A DNA stretch of 64,000 nucleotides from Anaeromyxobacter paludicola (GTDB taxonomy: Bacteria; Myxococcota; Myxococcia; Myxococcales; Anaeromyxobacteraceae). Below are positions 8,185 through 18,719 of this stretch, piece by piece. The notes beneath the pieces were generated by a model, which was given only the letters and a program-made list of their open reading frames with translations, was not told the DNA's origin and did not search any database. The stretch covers positions 3,224,001-3,288,000 of the forward strand of contig NZ_AP025592.1 in assembly GCF_023169965.1 (NCBI RefSeq). The letters run 5' to 3'. Made by a program: the position numbers and the translations under genes. The number at the start of each line of letters is the position of its first letter. Position 1 is the first letter of the stretch.

Positions 8185-9825
8185 TCAGGCCTTCGCCGGC
8201 TCGACCGCCGCCTGGCGCCGCATGATCACCTGCTGCTGGGCGATCGACAGGACGTTGTTCACGAGGATGTAGAGCGTCAGGCCGGCCGCCAGGTTCATCA
8301 TGATGAACGTGAGGAAGATGGGCATGAAGTACAGCATCATCTTGGCCTGCGCCGCGTCGGCCGGCTGCGGCGAGATCTTCTGCATCACGAAGCTCGAGAG
8401 GCCCATCGCGATCGGCAGGATGTAGTAGGGGTCCTTGAGCGTGAGGTCGTGGATCCAGAGGAAGGGCTCCCGGTAGAGCTCCACAGAGGTCTGGAGGGTG
8501 GCGTACAGCGCCAGCCAGACCGGCATCTGGAGCAGCAGCGGCAGGCAGCCACCGAGCGGGTTCACCTTGTGCTGCTGGTAGAGCTGCATCACGGCGAGGT
8601 TGAGCTTCTCCTTGTCGTCGCCGTGCTTGGCCTTGAGCTTGTCCACCTCGGGCTGGAGCCGGCGGACCTCAGCCATGGACTGCATCGACCGATGGGTCAG
8701 CGGGTAGAGCAGCGCCTTCACGACCAGCGTGAGGAGCATGATCGCGACGCCCCAGTTGTGGACGACGTGCTCGAAGGCCCGCATCACCCATAGGAGGATG
8801 CGCGCGAAGAAGGCGAAGAGGTTGGTGACCGTGCCGTAGTCGATGGCGCTGTCGAGCCCGCGCCCGTAGGACCGCAGGAGATCCAGCTGCTTCGGCCCGG
8901 CGAAGAGGTCGAAGCCGGCGTCGAGCCCCGCCCCCGGCACCGGGACCCGCAGGGCGGCCATGGCACCTCCGGCACCGAGCCCCTTGGCGAAGACGCAGTC
9001 ACCGGTCGCGTTGGTCGGCAGGAGCACCGACACGAAGTAGTGCTGGTCCAGCCCCGCCCAGCCCGGCACCCCCGGCACCCGCTCGATCGGCTCCTTGCCG
9101 CCGAAGCGGACCGTCTTGTCTCCGGCGCGGCAGACCGGCTGCACGGTGTCGGGCGCGGCGCCGCCGGAGAAGAAGCCCGGCTTCGGCTGGTTGGGATCGA
9201 CCCATCCCGGGTAGAGCACCGTCACCGCCCCCGGACCTCCGGCACCGCCGGAAACCTGCAGGGCCAGCCGGATCTCATACTCCCGCGCCCCCAGCTCGAA
9301 CCGCTTCCGGACCGAGTACGGCCCCACCGCTCCCTCGAACACCACGGAGCGGTCGTCGTGCGAGACGAGCTTCATCGGCGCGCGCGCGGCGGGGTCGGTC
9401 GCGAGCCCCTCCGGCCCGGCCACCGAGAGGGACAGCGGCAGCGGCTCCCCCGGCCCCTGGCGGACCAGGTCCACCGGCACCGCGGCTCCGTGCAGGTCCT
9501 TCTGGAACTTCTCGCCCTTGAGCAGGTAGCTCTTGAGCGCGCCGCCGTGGCTCGAGAAGGTCGCCTTGAACTGCGGCGTCTCCAGGACGGCCAGCTCCTC
9601 TGGCGCGTTCACCGGGACCGCCGCGGCGGCGCCGGGGGTCGGCGCCGGAGAACCGGGCGCGACCGGCGCCGGCGCCTTCTCCGGCACCGACGGCTGACCG
9701 GCGTCGGCCGTCACGTTGACGGCGTGGCGCGCCTGCTTGGGCGGCGGGAACGCCACCTGCCAGAGCACGAGGATCCCCGCGGAGATGGCGGCGGCGATGA
9801 GGATGCGGCGGTTGTCAGGTTCCAA
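8185..9825 (-). CDS. yidC: Membrane protein insertase YidC
   Basis: YidC inserts and folds inner-membrane proteins alone or with SecYEG. The 546-residue protein is the long Gram-negative form: an N-terminal membrane anchor (ILIAAAISAGILVLWQVAF), a large periplasmic beta domain at about residues 60-330, and the conserved C-terminal membrane domain from about 340. The C-terminal domain includes WGVAIMLLTLVVKALLYPLTHRSMQSM with the conserved arginine, and NPLGGCLPLLLQMPVWLALY. The linker after the anchor is Pro/Ala-rich. It sits between yidD (3 bp upstream) and jag (8 bp downstream) in the standard rpmH-rnpA-yidD-yidC-jag order. Copies of the decamer fall in the periplasmic domain (8967-8976, 9237-9246) and the linker (9679-9688). 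Confidence 0.97.
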   Translation of the reverse strand: MEPDNRRILIAAAISAGILVLWQVAFPPPKQARHAVNVTADAGQPSVPEKAPAPVAPGSPAPTPGAAAAVPVNAPEELAVLETPQFKATFSSHGGALKSYLLKGEKFQKDLHGAAVPVDLVRQGPGEPLPLSLSVAGPEGLATDPAARAPMKLVSHDDRSVVFEGAVGPYSVRKRFELGAREYEIRLALQVSGGAGGPGAVTVLYPGWVDPNQPKPGFFSGGAAPDTVQPVCRAGDKTVRFGGKEPIERVPGVPGWAGLDQHYFVSVLLPTNATGDCVFAKGLGAGGAMAALRVPVPGAGLDAGFDLFAGPKQLDLLRSYGRGLDSAIDYGTVTNLFAFFARILLWVMRAFEHVVHNWGVAIMLLTLVVKALLYPLTHRSMQSMAEVRRLQPEVDKLKAKHGDDKEKLNLAVMQLYQQHKVNPLGGCLPLLLQMPVWLALYATLQTSVELYREPFLWIHDLTLKDPYYILPIAMGLSSFVMQKISPQPADAAQAKMMLYFMPIFLTFIMMNLAAGLTLYILVNNVLSIAQQQVIMRRQAAVEPAKA

Positions 9826-9828
9826 GCT

Positions 9829-10056
9829 TCACCTCTTACGGGGTTCCGGCACCGGATCGATGCCCCCCTCGCAGAACGGATGGCAGCGGGCGAGCCGCCG
9901 CACGGCGAGCCAGCCGCCGCGCACGGCCCCGTGCTCCCGCACGGCGGTCGCGGCGTAGGACGAGCAGCTCGGATGGAAACGGCAGGCCGCCGGCAGGAGC
10001 GGCGACACGAGCCAGCGGTACAGCTGGATCAGGGCGAGGAGCAGCCACCGGATCAC
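9829..10056 (-). CDS. yidD: Membrane protein insertion efficiency factor YidD
   Basis: YidD is a small membrane-associated protein that assists YidC. The 75-residue frame has the complete family core: [35 protein letters not shown] followed by [17 protein letters not shown], including the conserved C-R-F-x-P-S-C-S-x-Y and H-P-x-x-x-G-G-x-D-P motifs. The GTG start at 10054-10056 overlaps the rnpA stop codon, so translation is coupled. An open frame running further upstream lies inside rnpA in another frame and is rejected. Confidence 0.94.
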   Translation of the reverse strand: MIRWLLLALIQLYRWLVSPLLPAACRFHPSCSSYAATAVREHGAVRGGWLAVRRLARCHPFCEGGIDPVPEPRKR

Positions 10057-10403
10057 GGCGCACCTCCCCCGTCCGCGGCGAGCTTGCGCCGCGCCGACGC
10101 GAGCGCCTCGCGGGCGCCGTCCAGGCCGACCGAATCGGCGCCGGACCGGGCGATCACCACCAGATCGACGGCAGGCCAATCGCCCGCCCTCGCCCGGAAG
10201 GCCTCCCTCACCCAGCGCTTGATCCGGTTTCGCACGACGGCGTTCGCCACCTTGGAGGAGACGGTGATGCCGAGCCGCGCCCTGCCACAGCGGTTCGGGA
10301 GGGCCAGTACCACCAGCTCGCGAGCGAAGAGCCGCCGGCCGCGATCCTGAACGGCCAGGTACTCCCGCCGGCGCCGCAGGTGCGCCGCCTTCCCGAACTT
10401 CAC
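10053..10403 (-). CDS. rnpA: Ribonuclease P protein component
   Basis: RnpA is the protein subunit of RNase P, which trims the 5' ends of tRNA precursors. The 116-residue protein has the family signature [28 protein letters not shown] at about residues 48-75, with the basic R-N-R-x-K-R cluster. The GTG start at 10401-10403 ([16 protein letters not shown]) gives normal family length; the longer upstream frame would run through rpmH in another frame. It begins 11 bp after the rpmH stop. Confidence 0.94.
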   Translation of the reverse strand: MKFGKAAHLRRRREYLAVQDRGRRLFARELVVLALPNRCGRARLGITVSSKVANAVVRNRIKRWVREAFRARAGDWPAVDLVVIARSGADSVGLDGAREALASARRKLAADGGGAP

Positions 10404-10414
10404 GCGAACGACCG

Positions 10415-10564
10415 CTACTTCTTCGGAGCCGAGACCGTGAGCCGCTTGCGGCCCTTGGCGCGGCGCCGCTTCAGCACGTTCTTGCCGGCGGCCGTGGAGG
10501 AACGCTTCAGGAACCCGTGAGTCCGGTTCCGCTTCACCTTCTTGGGTTGATAAGTCCGCTTCAT
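10415..10564 (-). CDS. rpmH: 50S ribosomal protein L34
   Basis: L34 is a short, very basic protein of the large ribosomal subunit. The frame encodes 49 residues beginning [21 protein letters not shown] and ending [10 protein letters not shown], which is the whole family consensus. The ATG at 10562-10564 is preceded by GGGAGG about 10 bases upstream. It is the first gene of the rpmH-rnpA-yidD-yidC-jag-rsmG block and is divergent from dnaA. Confidence 0.97.
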   Translation of the reverse strand: MKRTYQPKKVKRNRTHGFLKRSSTAAGKNVLKRRRAKGRKRLTVSAPKK

Positions 10565-10701
10565 GGCGCGGCAACCTCCCTGATCGGCCGCGCTCTGTCA
10601 AGGATCGCGCGGCCTTTGGCCCCCGCTCCGGGACCCACGCATCCCCACCGGTGCGGCACCTGGACAAAACCATCCTCTTTCCCGCGTGCTGTACGTCACC
10701 C

Positions 10702-10731
10702 TTGATCTGCTTTGCAGGCCGGGGCTAACTT
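10702..10731 (+). promoter_or_regulatory. Candidate dnaA promoter in the rpmH-dnaA interval
   Basis: In the 288-bp divergent interval, TTGATC (10702-10707) and TAACTT (10726-10731) are 18 bp apart and lie about 120 bp before dnaA. On the other strand a TTGACA (10601-10596) lies upstream of rpmH but has no clear -10. No strong DnaA boxes were found in this interval. Confidence 0.35.
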
Positions 10732-10852
10732 GCGCCCGACCGATTCACCACCACGTCACCGGGCCGGGAACCCGCCCTTCACTCGAGCTACCGCCGAAGG
10801 CTGCTGATCGCTCAGCGGCACCGGCGATCTATGTCCCGGGGGAACGACTCGC

Positions 10853-12244
10853 ATGGAATCACGAGCACGCATGGCTCCTTCCGAAGCAGAGGAAAAGTGG
10901 GCCCGGCTCGACGATCACCTCCGCGCGAGGCTCCGGGAGGACCTCTACGGCCGCTGGTTCCGCTCGCTGCGCCCGGTCGCCCTCGACGGTGAGCGGCTCG
11001 CCGTCGCGGCCCCGGACAAGTTCCACCGCGACTTCGTCGACGACAACTACCGCCACTGGTTCGACGAAGAGGTGATCCCGGGCGTGCTCGGCGAGCGCCT
11101 GCGCATCCAGTTCGTGGTGGACGACGCGCCCCGGCTGCCCTCGCCGGCGGCGAGCGCCCAGCCCTCGATCGCCCCGCCTCCCGTCGTCACTCCGGCCGCC
11201 GAGGCCGACGCCTTCTCGCGCGACGCCCGCCCGAACCCCCGCTACACCTTCGAGACCTTCGTGGTCGGCGAGTCGAACCGCTTCGCGGTCGCCGCCGCCC
11301 AGGCGGTCGCCGCCAAGCCGGGCAAGAACTGGAACCCGCTCTTCCTCCACGGCTCGTCGGGCCTCGGGAAGACGCACCTCCTCCACGCGATCGCCCACGC
11401 CATCCCGCTCGCCACCCCGGGCGCCCGCGTCGCCATCGTCTCGTCCGAGCGCTACACCAACGACTTCGTGGACGCCCTGTCCAAGGGCACCATGGCCGAC
11501 TTCCGCAAGAAGTACCGGGAGTGCGGCGCGCTGCTCGTGGACGACGTGCAGTTCTTCGCCGGGCGCGAGAAGACGGCGGAGGAGTTCTTCCACACCTTCA
11601 ACGCGCTCTACGAGCAGAACATCCAGATCGTCCTCTCGAGCGACCGCAGCCCCAAGGAGCTGAAGGGGCTCGAGGACCGGCTCTGCTCCCGCTTCGGCTG
11701 GGGCATGCGCGTCCAGATCGACACGCCGGAGTTCGAGACCCGCGCCGCCATCCTCAAGAAGAAGGCCGAGGTGGAGGCCATCGAGCTGCCGGACCTGGTG
11801 GCCGAGCTCCTCGCGACCCACATCCGCTCCAACGTCCGCGAGCTCGAGGGCGCGCTCATGCGCCTCGCCGCGTTCGCCTCCTTGAAGGCGGAGAAGATCA
11901 CCGAGGCGCTCGCCCGCGACGTGCTCTCCGATCACATCCCGCCGCCCGGCTACAAGCCGTCGATCGAGAAGATCCAGGAGGCCGTGGCGCTCAAGAACGG
12001 GCTCACCGTGGCGAAGCTCACGAGCCCCTCGCGCGAGCAGAAGATCGCGCTTCCCAGGCAGATCGCGATGTTCCTCTGCCGCGAGCTGGCGAAGGACACG
12101 TACCAGACCATCGCCGAGAAGTTCAACAAGAAGGACCACACCACCGTCATCGCCGCGGTGCAGAAGGTCTCCGAGCTCTACGACACCGACTCGGCCGTGC
12201 GCGCCTCCATCGACGAGCTGCGCACCGTGCTCGGCGGTTCTTGA
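10853..12244 (+). CDS. dnaA: Chromosomal replication initiator protein DnaA
   Basis: DnaA binds DnaA boxes at oriC, unwinds the origin in its ATP form and loads the helicase. The 463-residue protein has domain I (EKWARLDDHLRARL to about residue 85), a Pro/Ala-rich domain II, and the AAA+ domain III with FVVGESNRFA, Walker A GSSGLGKTHLLHA at about residue 165 and Walker B ALLVDDVQFFAGREKT. Domain IV follows, with the DNA-binding signature KKDHTTVIAAVQKV near the C-terminus. The ATG used gives MESRARMAPSEAEEKW; an internal ATG at codon 7 is possible. Confidence 0.97.
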   Translation: MESRARMAPSEAEEKWARLDDHLRARLREDLYGRWFRSLRPVALDGERLAVAAPDKFHRDFVDDNYRHWFDEEVIPGVLGERLRIQFVVDDAPRLPSPAASAQPSIAPPPVVTPAAEADAFSRDARPNPRYTFETFVVGESNRFAVAAAQAVAAKPGKNWNPLFLHGSSGLGKTHLLHAIAHAIPLATPGARVAIVSSERYTNDFVDALSKGTMADFRKKYRECGALLVDDVQFFAGREKTAEEFFHTFNALYEQNIQIVLSSDRSPKELKGLEDRLCSRFGWGMRVQIDTPEFETRAAILKKKAEVEAIELPDLVAELLATHIRSNVRELEGALMRLAAFASLKAEKITEALARDVLSDHIPPPGYKPSIEKIQEAVALKNGLTVAKLTSPSREQKIALPRQIAMFLCRELAKDTYQTIAEKFNKKDHTTVIAAVQKVSELYDTDSAVRASIDELRTVLGGS

Positions 12245-12484
12245 TCGCCGGCATGTGGACAGCCTCGTGGACGGCGCCGGGGTCGGCGTGCGAACGGGGC
12301 GAGGATCGTCTGGGGATGGATCGGGCGCCTCCCCTCGCCACTTTCTCCACCGCGCGGCTCGGCTGTTTTCCCCACGAGTTTCCCGCTAAGATTCGCGAGT
12401 CGTTCTCGATGCTCCGGGGTCTTCTCCACAACGGGACGCTCCCTACGTCTTCTTCGGAATGAAAAGAGAAGAGAGGTTTCTCAA
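12245..12484. other. oriC: Candidate replication origin (oriC) between dnaA and dnaN
   Basis: This 240-bp gap contains four sequences within one or two mismatches of the DnaA box TTATCCACA: 12253-12261 (minus strand, TGTCCACAT), 12343-12351 (TTCTCCACC), 12366-12374 (TTTTCCCCA) and 12422-12430 (TTCTCCACA). It ends in the window's most A-rich local run (about 12460-12484, just before dnaN). Its position between dnaA and dnaN, 8 kb from the parS cluster, fits a chromosomal origin. The sequence evidence is suggestive, not conclusive. Confidence 0.5.
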
Positions 12485-13606
12485 ATGGAACTGAAGATCG
12501 CCTCCGCCGAGCTCGCGCGCGCCCTCGCCCGGTCCCTCGGCATCGTCGAGAAGAAGTCCACCATGCCGAGCCTCTCGCACGTGCTGCTCGAGGCGAAGAA
12601 GGACGGCGGGCTCAAGGTCTCGGCGACCGACCTCGACGTCACCGTCATCGGCGAGCACCGCTGCGAGGTCCTGAAGGACGGCGCCCTGGCCGTGTCGGCG
12701 CGCCACCTCCACGACATCGTCCGCTCCCTGCCCGGCGACCAGGTGACGCTCAAGCGCGCCTCGAACAACTACCTCGAGCTCAAGAGCGGCGCCTCCGAGT
12801 TCAAGCTGGTCGGCCTGCCCGCCGAGGACTTCCCGGCGCTGCCGCGCTTCGACAAGGTGAAGTTCGCGCCGCTCAAGACCGACCTCTTCATCGAGATGAT
12901 CGAGCGGACCCAGTTCGCCGCCTCGACCGACGAGACCCGCTACAACCTGAACGGCGTCTTCTTCGACCCGTCCGAAGGGCTCCTCCGCATGGTGGCCACC
13001 GACGGCCACCGCCTCTCCCTGGCCGAGCGGAAGACCGACGCCGACTTCGGCCTGAAGAAGGGCGTCATCCTCCCGCGCAAGGGGCTCACCGAGCTCCGCA
13101 AGCTGCTCGCCGAGGGAGAGGAGGGCGACGGAACGCCGGTGGAGGGCGAGCTCGGCTTCGTCGAGAACAACGCCGTCTACCGCCGGCCGGGCGTGACCCT
13201 GATGATGCGGCTCATCGAGGGCGTCTTCCCCGACTACCGCCAGGTCATCCCGGCGCAGCAGGAGAAGATCTTCAACCTGAAGCGGGTGGACCTCCTCTCC
13301 ACGCTGAAGCGCGTCTCCATCCTCTCCTCCGACAAGGCCCACGCGGTGAAGCTCGAGCTCGCGCCCGGGGCGCTCAAGGTGATGAGCCAGAACCCCGACC
13401 TCGGCGAGGCCAAGGAGGACCTGGCCGTCGGCTACGAGGGCGCGCCGCTCAAGATCGGCTTCAACGCCCGCTACCTCACCGACGTGCTCGAGGCGCTCGA
13501 CGTCGAGAACGTCCAGGTGGAGCTCGCCGACGACCTCTCCCCGGGCGTCGTCCGCCCGGTGGCCGAGGAGGGCTACACCGCGGTCATCATGCCGATGCGC
13601 ATCTGA
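12485..13606 (+). CDS. dnaN: DNA polymerase III beta subunit (sliding clamp)
   Basis: The beta clamp is a ring-shaped dimer that tethers polymerase III and other enzymes to DNA. The 373-residue protein starts MELKIASAELARALARSLGIVEKK and ends in the conserved clamp tail SPGVVRPVAEEGYTAVIMPMRI, matching the E. coli -YVVMPMRL end. FPALPRFDKVKF in domain I and TLKRVSILSSDKAHAVKLEL in domain III also match the family. GAGAGG lies about 9 bases before the ATG. It follows dnaA in the same direction. Confidence 0.97.
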   Translation: MELKIASAELARALARSLGIVEKKSTMPSLSHVLLEAKKDGGLKVSATDLDVTVIGEHRCEVLKDGALAVSARHLHDIVRSLPGDQVTLKRASNNYLELKSGASEFKLVGLPAEDFPALPRFDKVKFAPLKTDLFIEMIERTQFAASTDETRYNLNGVFFDPSEGLLRMVATDGHRLSLAERKTDADFGLKKGVILPRKGLTELRKLLAEGEEGDGTPVEGELGFVENNAVYRRPGVTLMMRLIEGVFPDYRQVIPAQQEKIFNLKRVDLLSTLKRVSILSSDKAHAVKLELAPGALKVMSQNPDLGEAKEDLAVGYEGAPLKIGFNARYLTDVLEALDVENVQVELADDLSPGVVRPVAEEGYTAVIMPMRI

Positions 13607-13632
13607 TCGATAGCGTTGCGTTGGGGGGGTGG

Positions 13633-13652
13633 GGGGGGAGAATTCTCCCCCC
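13633..13652. repeat. 20-bp perfect palindrome after dnaN
   Basis: The centre AGAATTCT is flanked by six G on the left and six C on the right, preceded by a longer G-run from 13623. It lies 27 bp after the dnaN stop. It could fold as a hairpin and attenuate transcription into recF, but no T-run follows it, so the role is open. Confidence 0.7.
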
Positions 13653-13716
13653 GATAGAGGCGCCGTCAGGCGCCGGAGCTCGACTCACGGCGGCCGCGGT
13701 GACTTTGGAGGCTCAG

Positions 13717-13737
13717 ATGAACGGGTCGCCGCTGTGA
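13717..13737 (+). CDS. Six-codon leader minicistron coupled to recF
   Basis: ATG AAC GGG TCG CCG CTG TGA encodes MNGSPL. GGAGG (13707-13711) is 5 bases before its ATG, which is ideal spacing. Its TGA (13735-13737) overlaps the recF GTG (13734-13736). recF itself has no correctly spaced Shine-Dalgarno, so ribosomes may reach the recF start by terminating here. This is a sequence-based proposal. Confidence 0.45.
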   Translation: MNGSPL

Positions 13738-14846
13738 GACTCCTCTCCCTCGCGATCCGGGACTTCCGCAACATCGCCTCGGCCGACCTCGCGCCGAGCC
13801 CGCGGGCCACCATCCTCATCGGCGAGAACGGCCAGGGGAAGACCAACCTCCTCGAGGCGGTCTACCTCCTCGCCACCCTGAAGCCGCTCCGGGCCGGGAG
13901 GCTCGCCGAGCTCGTCCGCTTCGGCGAGGCGAAGGCGGTGGTGTCGGGCGACTTCGCCGGTGCCGGAGGATCGCGCACCATCGCCGTCGAGGTGGACTCG
14001 ACCGGCCGCCGGGCCACGGTGGACGGCAAGGCCCAGGACCGGCTCGACAGCTACTTCGAGGGGCTCGCCGCGGTCTGCTTCTCGCCCGACGACCTCTCGC
14101 TCGTGAAGCAGGGCCCGGAGGGGCGGCGGCGCTTCCTCGACCGCGCCGCGTTCAACCGCTGGCCGGCGGTGCTCGGGGAGGCCCGCGAGTACCTGCGGGC
14201 CCTCCGCTCCCGGAACGCGGCGCTCCGGGGCGCGGTGCCGGAGGTGGAGGCGAGCTTCCGGGAGCCGCTGGTCCGGGCCGGGGCGAGGCTCCTCCTGCGG
14301 AGGAGGGAGCTGCTGCGGGAGCTCACCCCGCGCGTCGCCGCCGCCTTCGCCGAGATCTCCGGCCCCGGCGCGCCGGCGGTGAGCCTCGCCTATCGCGGTG
14401 CCGGAGGACTGGAGCTAAGTGCCGGCGACGAGGCCGAACTCGGCGCCCGGCTTGGCGAAATCCTGGAGCGCCGGCTCGCGAGGGACCTCGAGCGCGGCTA
14501 CACCAGCGCCGGGCCGCACATGGACGATCTCGTCCTCGGGCTGAACGACCGGGGCGCGCGGCTCTACGCCAGCCAGGGGCAGCAGCGGGCCATCGTCCTC
14601 GCCCTCAAGGTGGCCGAGATCGAGAACCTCCGGCACGCGCTCGGCCGCCCGCCGCTCCTCCTGCTCGACGACGTCTCCTCCGAGCTCGATCCGCAGAAGA
14701 ACCGCTACCTGCTCGAGTACCTCGCGACGCTGCCGGCGCAGGCGTTCCTCACCGCGACCGACCGGCGCCTGCTCGAGCCGGCGGCGGGGCCGGAGGCCAC
14801 CTTCTACAAGGTGGAGGCGGGGCGCTTCGGTCCGCTTTTTCCCTAG
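13734..14846 (+). CDS. recF: DNA replication/repair protein RecF
   Basis: RecF is an SMC/ABC-type ATPase that helps load RecA at gaps. The 370-residue protein opens VRLLSLAIRDFRNIASADLAP and has Walker A IGENGQGKTNLLEAVYLLA at about residues 28-46, the signature segment YASQGQQRAIVLALKVAEIE, and Walker B PLLLLDDVSSELDPQKN. The GTG at 13734 is chosen by alignment; the frame is open upstream to 13629 but without family similarity. Three decamer copies lie inside: 13959-13968 and 14397-14406 are read Gly-Ala-Gly with rare GGT/GGA codons, while 14234-14243 is read Val-Pro-Glu. Confidence 0.95.
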   Translation: MRLLSLAIRDFRNIASADLAPSPRATILIGENGQGKTNLLEAVYLLATLKPLRAGRLAELVRFGEAKAVVSGDFAGAGGSRTIAVEVDSTGRRATVDGKAQDRLDSYFEGLAAVCFSPDDLSLVKQGPEGRRRFLDRAAFNRWPAVLGEAREYLRALRSRNAALRGAVPEVEASFREPLVRAGARLLLRRRELLRELTPRVAAAFAEISGPGAPAVSLAYRGAGGLELSAGDEAELGARLGEILERRLARDLERGYTSAGPHMDDLVLGLNDRGARLYASQGQQRAIVLALKVAEIENLRHALGRPPLLLLDDVSSELDPQKNRYLLEYLATLPAQAFLTATDRRLLEPAAGPEATFYKVEAGRFGPLFP

Positions 14847-14878
14847 CCGGATCAGCCCCTTGCGACCGCTCGCGCCAG

Positions 14879-14907
14879 TTGCGGCAACCCCGTGGCTCTG
14901 GTATACC
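14879..14907 (+). promoter_or_regulatory. Candidate gyrB promoter
   Basis: TTGCGG (14879-14884) and TATACC (14902-14907) are separated by 17 bp, and the -10 lies 18 bp upstream of the gyrB ATG. This is a good spacing match with moderate hexamers. Confidence 0.5.
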
Positions 14908-14922
14908 CTGTCGTTCGGCTAA

Positions 14923-17445
<2,523 letters not shown>

Positions 17446-17490
17446 CCCGGCCCGCAGCGCCCACCGGCCGGAGACCGGAAGGACGACCCC

Positions 17491-18486
17491 ATGCCGCGCA
17501 CCGCCTTCGCCGCCATCGGCACCTACGTCCCGCCGCGCGTGGTCACCAACCACGAGCTCGCGACGCTCATGGACACGAGCGACGACTGGATCCGCCAGCG
17601 CACCGGGATCGAGGAGCGGCACTGGGTGGAGCCGGGCGTCGGCGCCTCCGACCTCGCGTGCGAGGCGACGAAGCGCGCGCTCGACCAGGCCGGCTGGCAG
17701 GCGAGCGACATCGAGGCCATCGTCTACGCCACCCTCTCGTCCGACCACATGTTCCCGGGCGACGGCTGCTTCCTCAACGCCAAGCTCGGCATCCCGGGCG
17801 TGCCCGCGGTGGACATCCGGAACCAGTGCACCGGGTTCCTCTACGGCCTCTCCATCGCCGACGCCTGGATCCGCACGGGCCAGTACCGGCGCGTGCTCCT
17901 CGTCGGCAGCGAGGTCCACTCCACCGGCCTCGACGTCTCCACGCGCGGGCGCGACACCGCCGTCATCTTCGGCGACGGCGCCGGGGCGGCGCTGCTCGAG
18001 GCGACCGACGATCCGGGGCGCGGCGTGCTCGCGACGCGCCTGCACGCCGACGGCCGCTTCGCGAGGGACCTCTGGACCGACGCGCCCGGCTCGGTCTACA
18101 GCCCGCGCGCCAACCAGGCGCAGATCGACTCCGGCGCCATCTACCCGCACATGGAGGGCCAGAAGGTCTTCAAGCACGCGGTGGTGAAGATGCCGGAGGT
18201 GGTGCGGGAGGCGCTCGACGCGACCGGCCTCACCGCCGCCGACGTGAAGCTCCTCGTGCCGCACCAGGCGAACCTGCGCATCAGCGAGATGGTGCAGCGG
18301 TCGCTCGGCCTGCCGGACGAGCGGGTCTTCAACAACATCCAGAAGTACGGGAACACCACCGCCGCCAGCATCCCCCTCTGCCTCGCCGAGGGCGTGGCGG
18401 CGCGCGGCGTGGCGCGCGGCGACCTCGTCGCCCTGGCGGCGTTCGGGGCGGGCTTTACTTGGGCCAGCGCGCTGGTACGCTGGTGA
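17491..18486 (+). CDS. fabH: 3-oxoacyl-ACP synthase III family protein
   Basis: KAS III condenses acetyl-CoA (or another acyl-CoA) with malonyl-ACP to begin fatty acid synthesis. The 331-residue protein has the full catalytic triad of the family: Cys in RNQCTGFLYGL at about residue 113, His in PHQANLRISE, and Asn in KYGNTTAASIPL. It also has FGDGAGAALLE. The opening TYVPPRVVTNHEL and the segment DDWIRQRTGIEERHW are typical. It stands alone, downstream of gyrB with 45 bp between, and is not next to other fab genes. A paralogue of the initiating KAS III or a specialised branched-chain version cannot be excluded. Confidence 0.9.
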   Translation: MPRTAFAAIGTYVPPRVVTNHELATLMDTSDDWIRQRTGIEERHWVEPGVGASDLACEATKRALDQAGWQASDIEAIVYATLSSDHMFPGDGCFLNAKLGIPGVPAVDIRNQCTGFLYGLSIADAWIRTGQYRRVLLVGSEVHSTGLDVSTRGRDTAVIFGDGAGAALLEATDDPGRGVLATRLHADGRFARDLWTDAPGSVYSPRANQAQIDSGAIYPHMEGQKVFKHAVVKMPEVVREALDATGLTAADVKLLVPHQANLRISEMVQRSLGLPDERVFNNIQKYGNTTAASIPLCLAEGVAARGVARGDLVALAAFGAGFTWASALVRW

Positions 18487-18583
18487 GACGGACTGCCCGA
18501 GTGTCGTAAGGGACGGCGCGCCCAGCGCGCGCCGGGAGAGGGCGGCCCCGGGCCTGGTGAGGAACCATGGCTCGACAGGTCAC

Positions 18584-18657
18584 TGAGGCGTCGTCTAATG
18601 GCAGGACCGCAGACTTTGGATCTGCTCATGAAGGTTCGAATCCTTCCGCCTCAACCA
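18584..18657 (+). tRNA. tRNA-Gln (anticodon UUG), CCA encoded
   Basis: The 74-nt sequence folds as a cloverleaf: acceptor TGAGGCG pairs with CGCCTCA, the anticodon stem GCAGA/TCTGC encloses loop CTTTGGA (anticodon TTG), and the T-arm GAAGG/CCTTC encloses TTCGAAT. A discriminator A and genomic CCA follow. It lies between fabH and the archaemetzincin gene. Confidence 0.95.
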
Positions 18658-18719
18658 AGCCGTGCGGGCGGGCCGAGAACCAGCGGGCGGAGCTGCGCTC
18701 GGCCGCCCGGCCGGAGCGC

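Noticed and set aside
10565..10852. oriC in the rpmH-dnaA interval
   Set aside because: This is the common position in some bacteria, but only weak DnaA-box matches were seen here; the dnaA-dnaN gap has more and better ones.
18567..18719. A protein start upstream of the archaemetzincin, covering tRNA-Gln
   Set aside because: The frame would translate the whole tRNA gene; a tRNA and coding sequence are not expected to share these bases.
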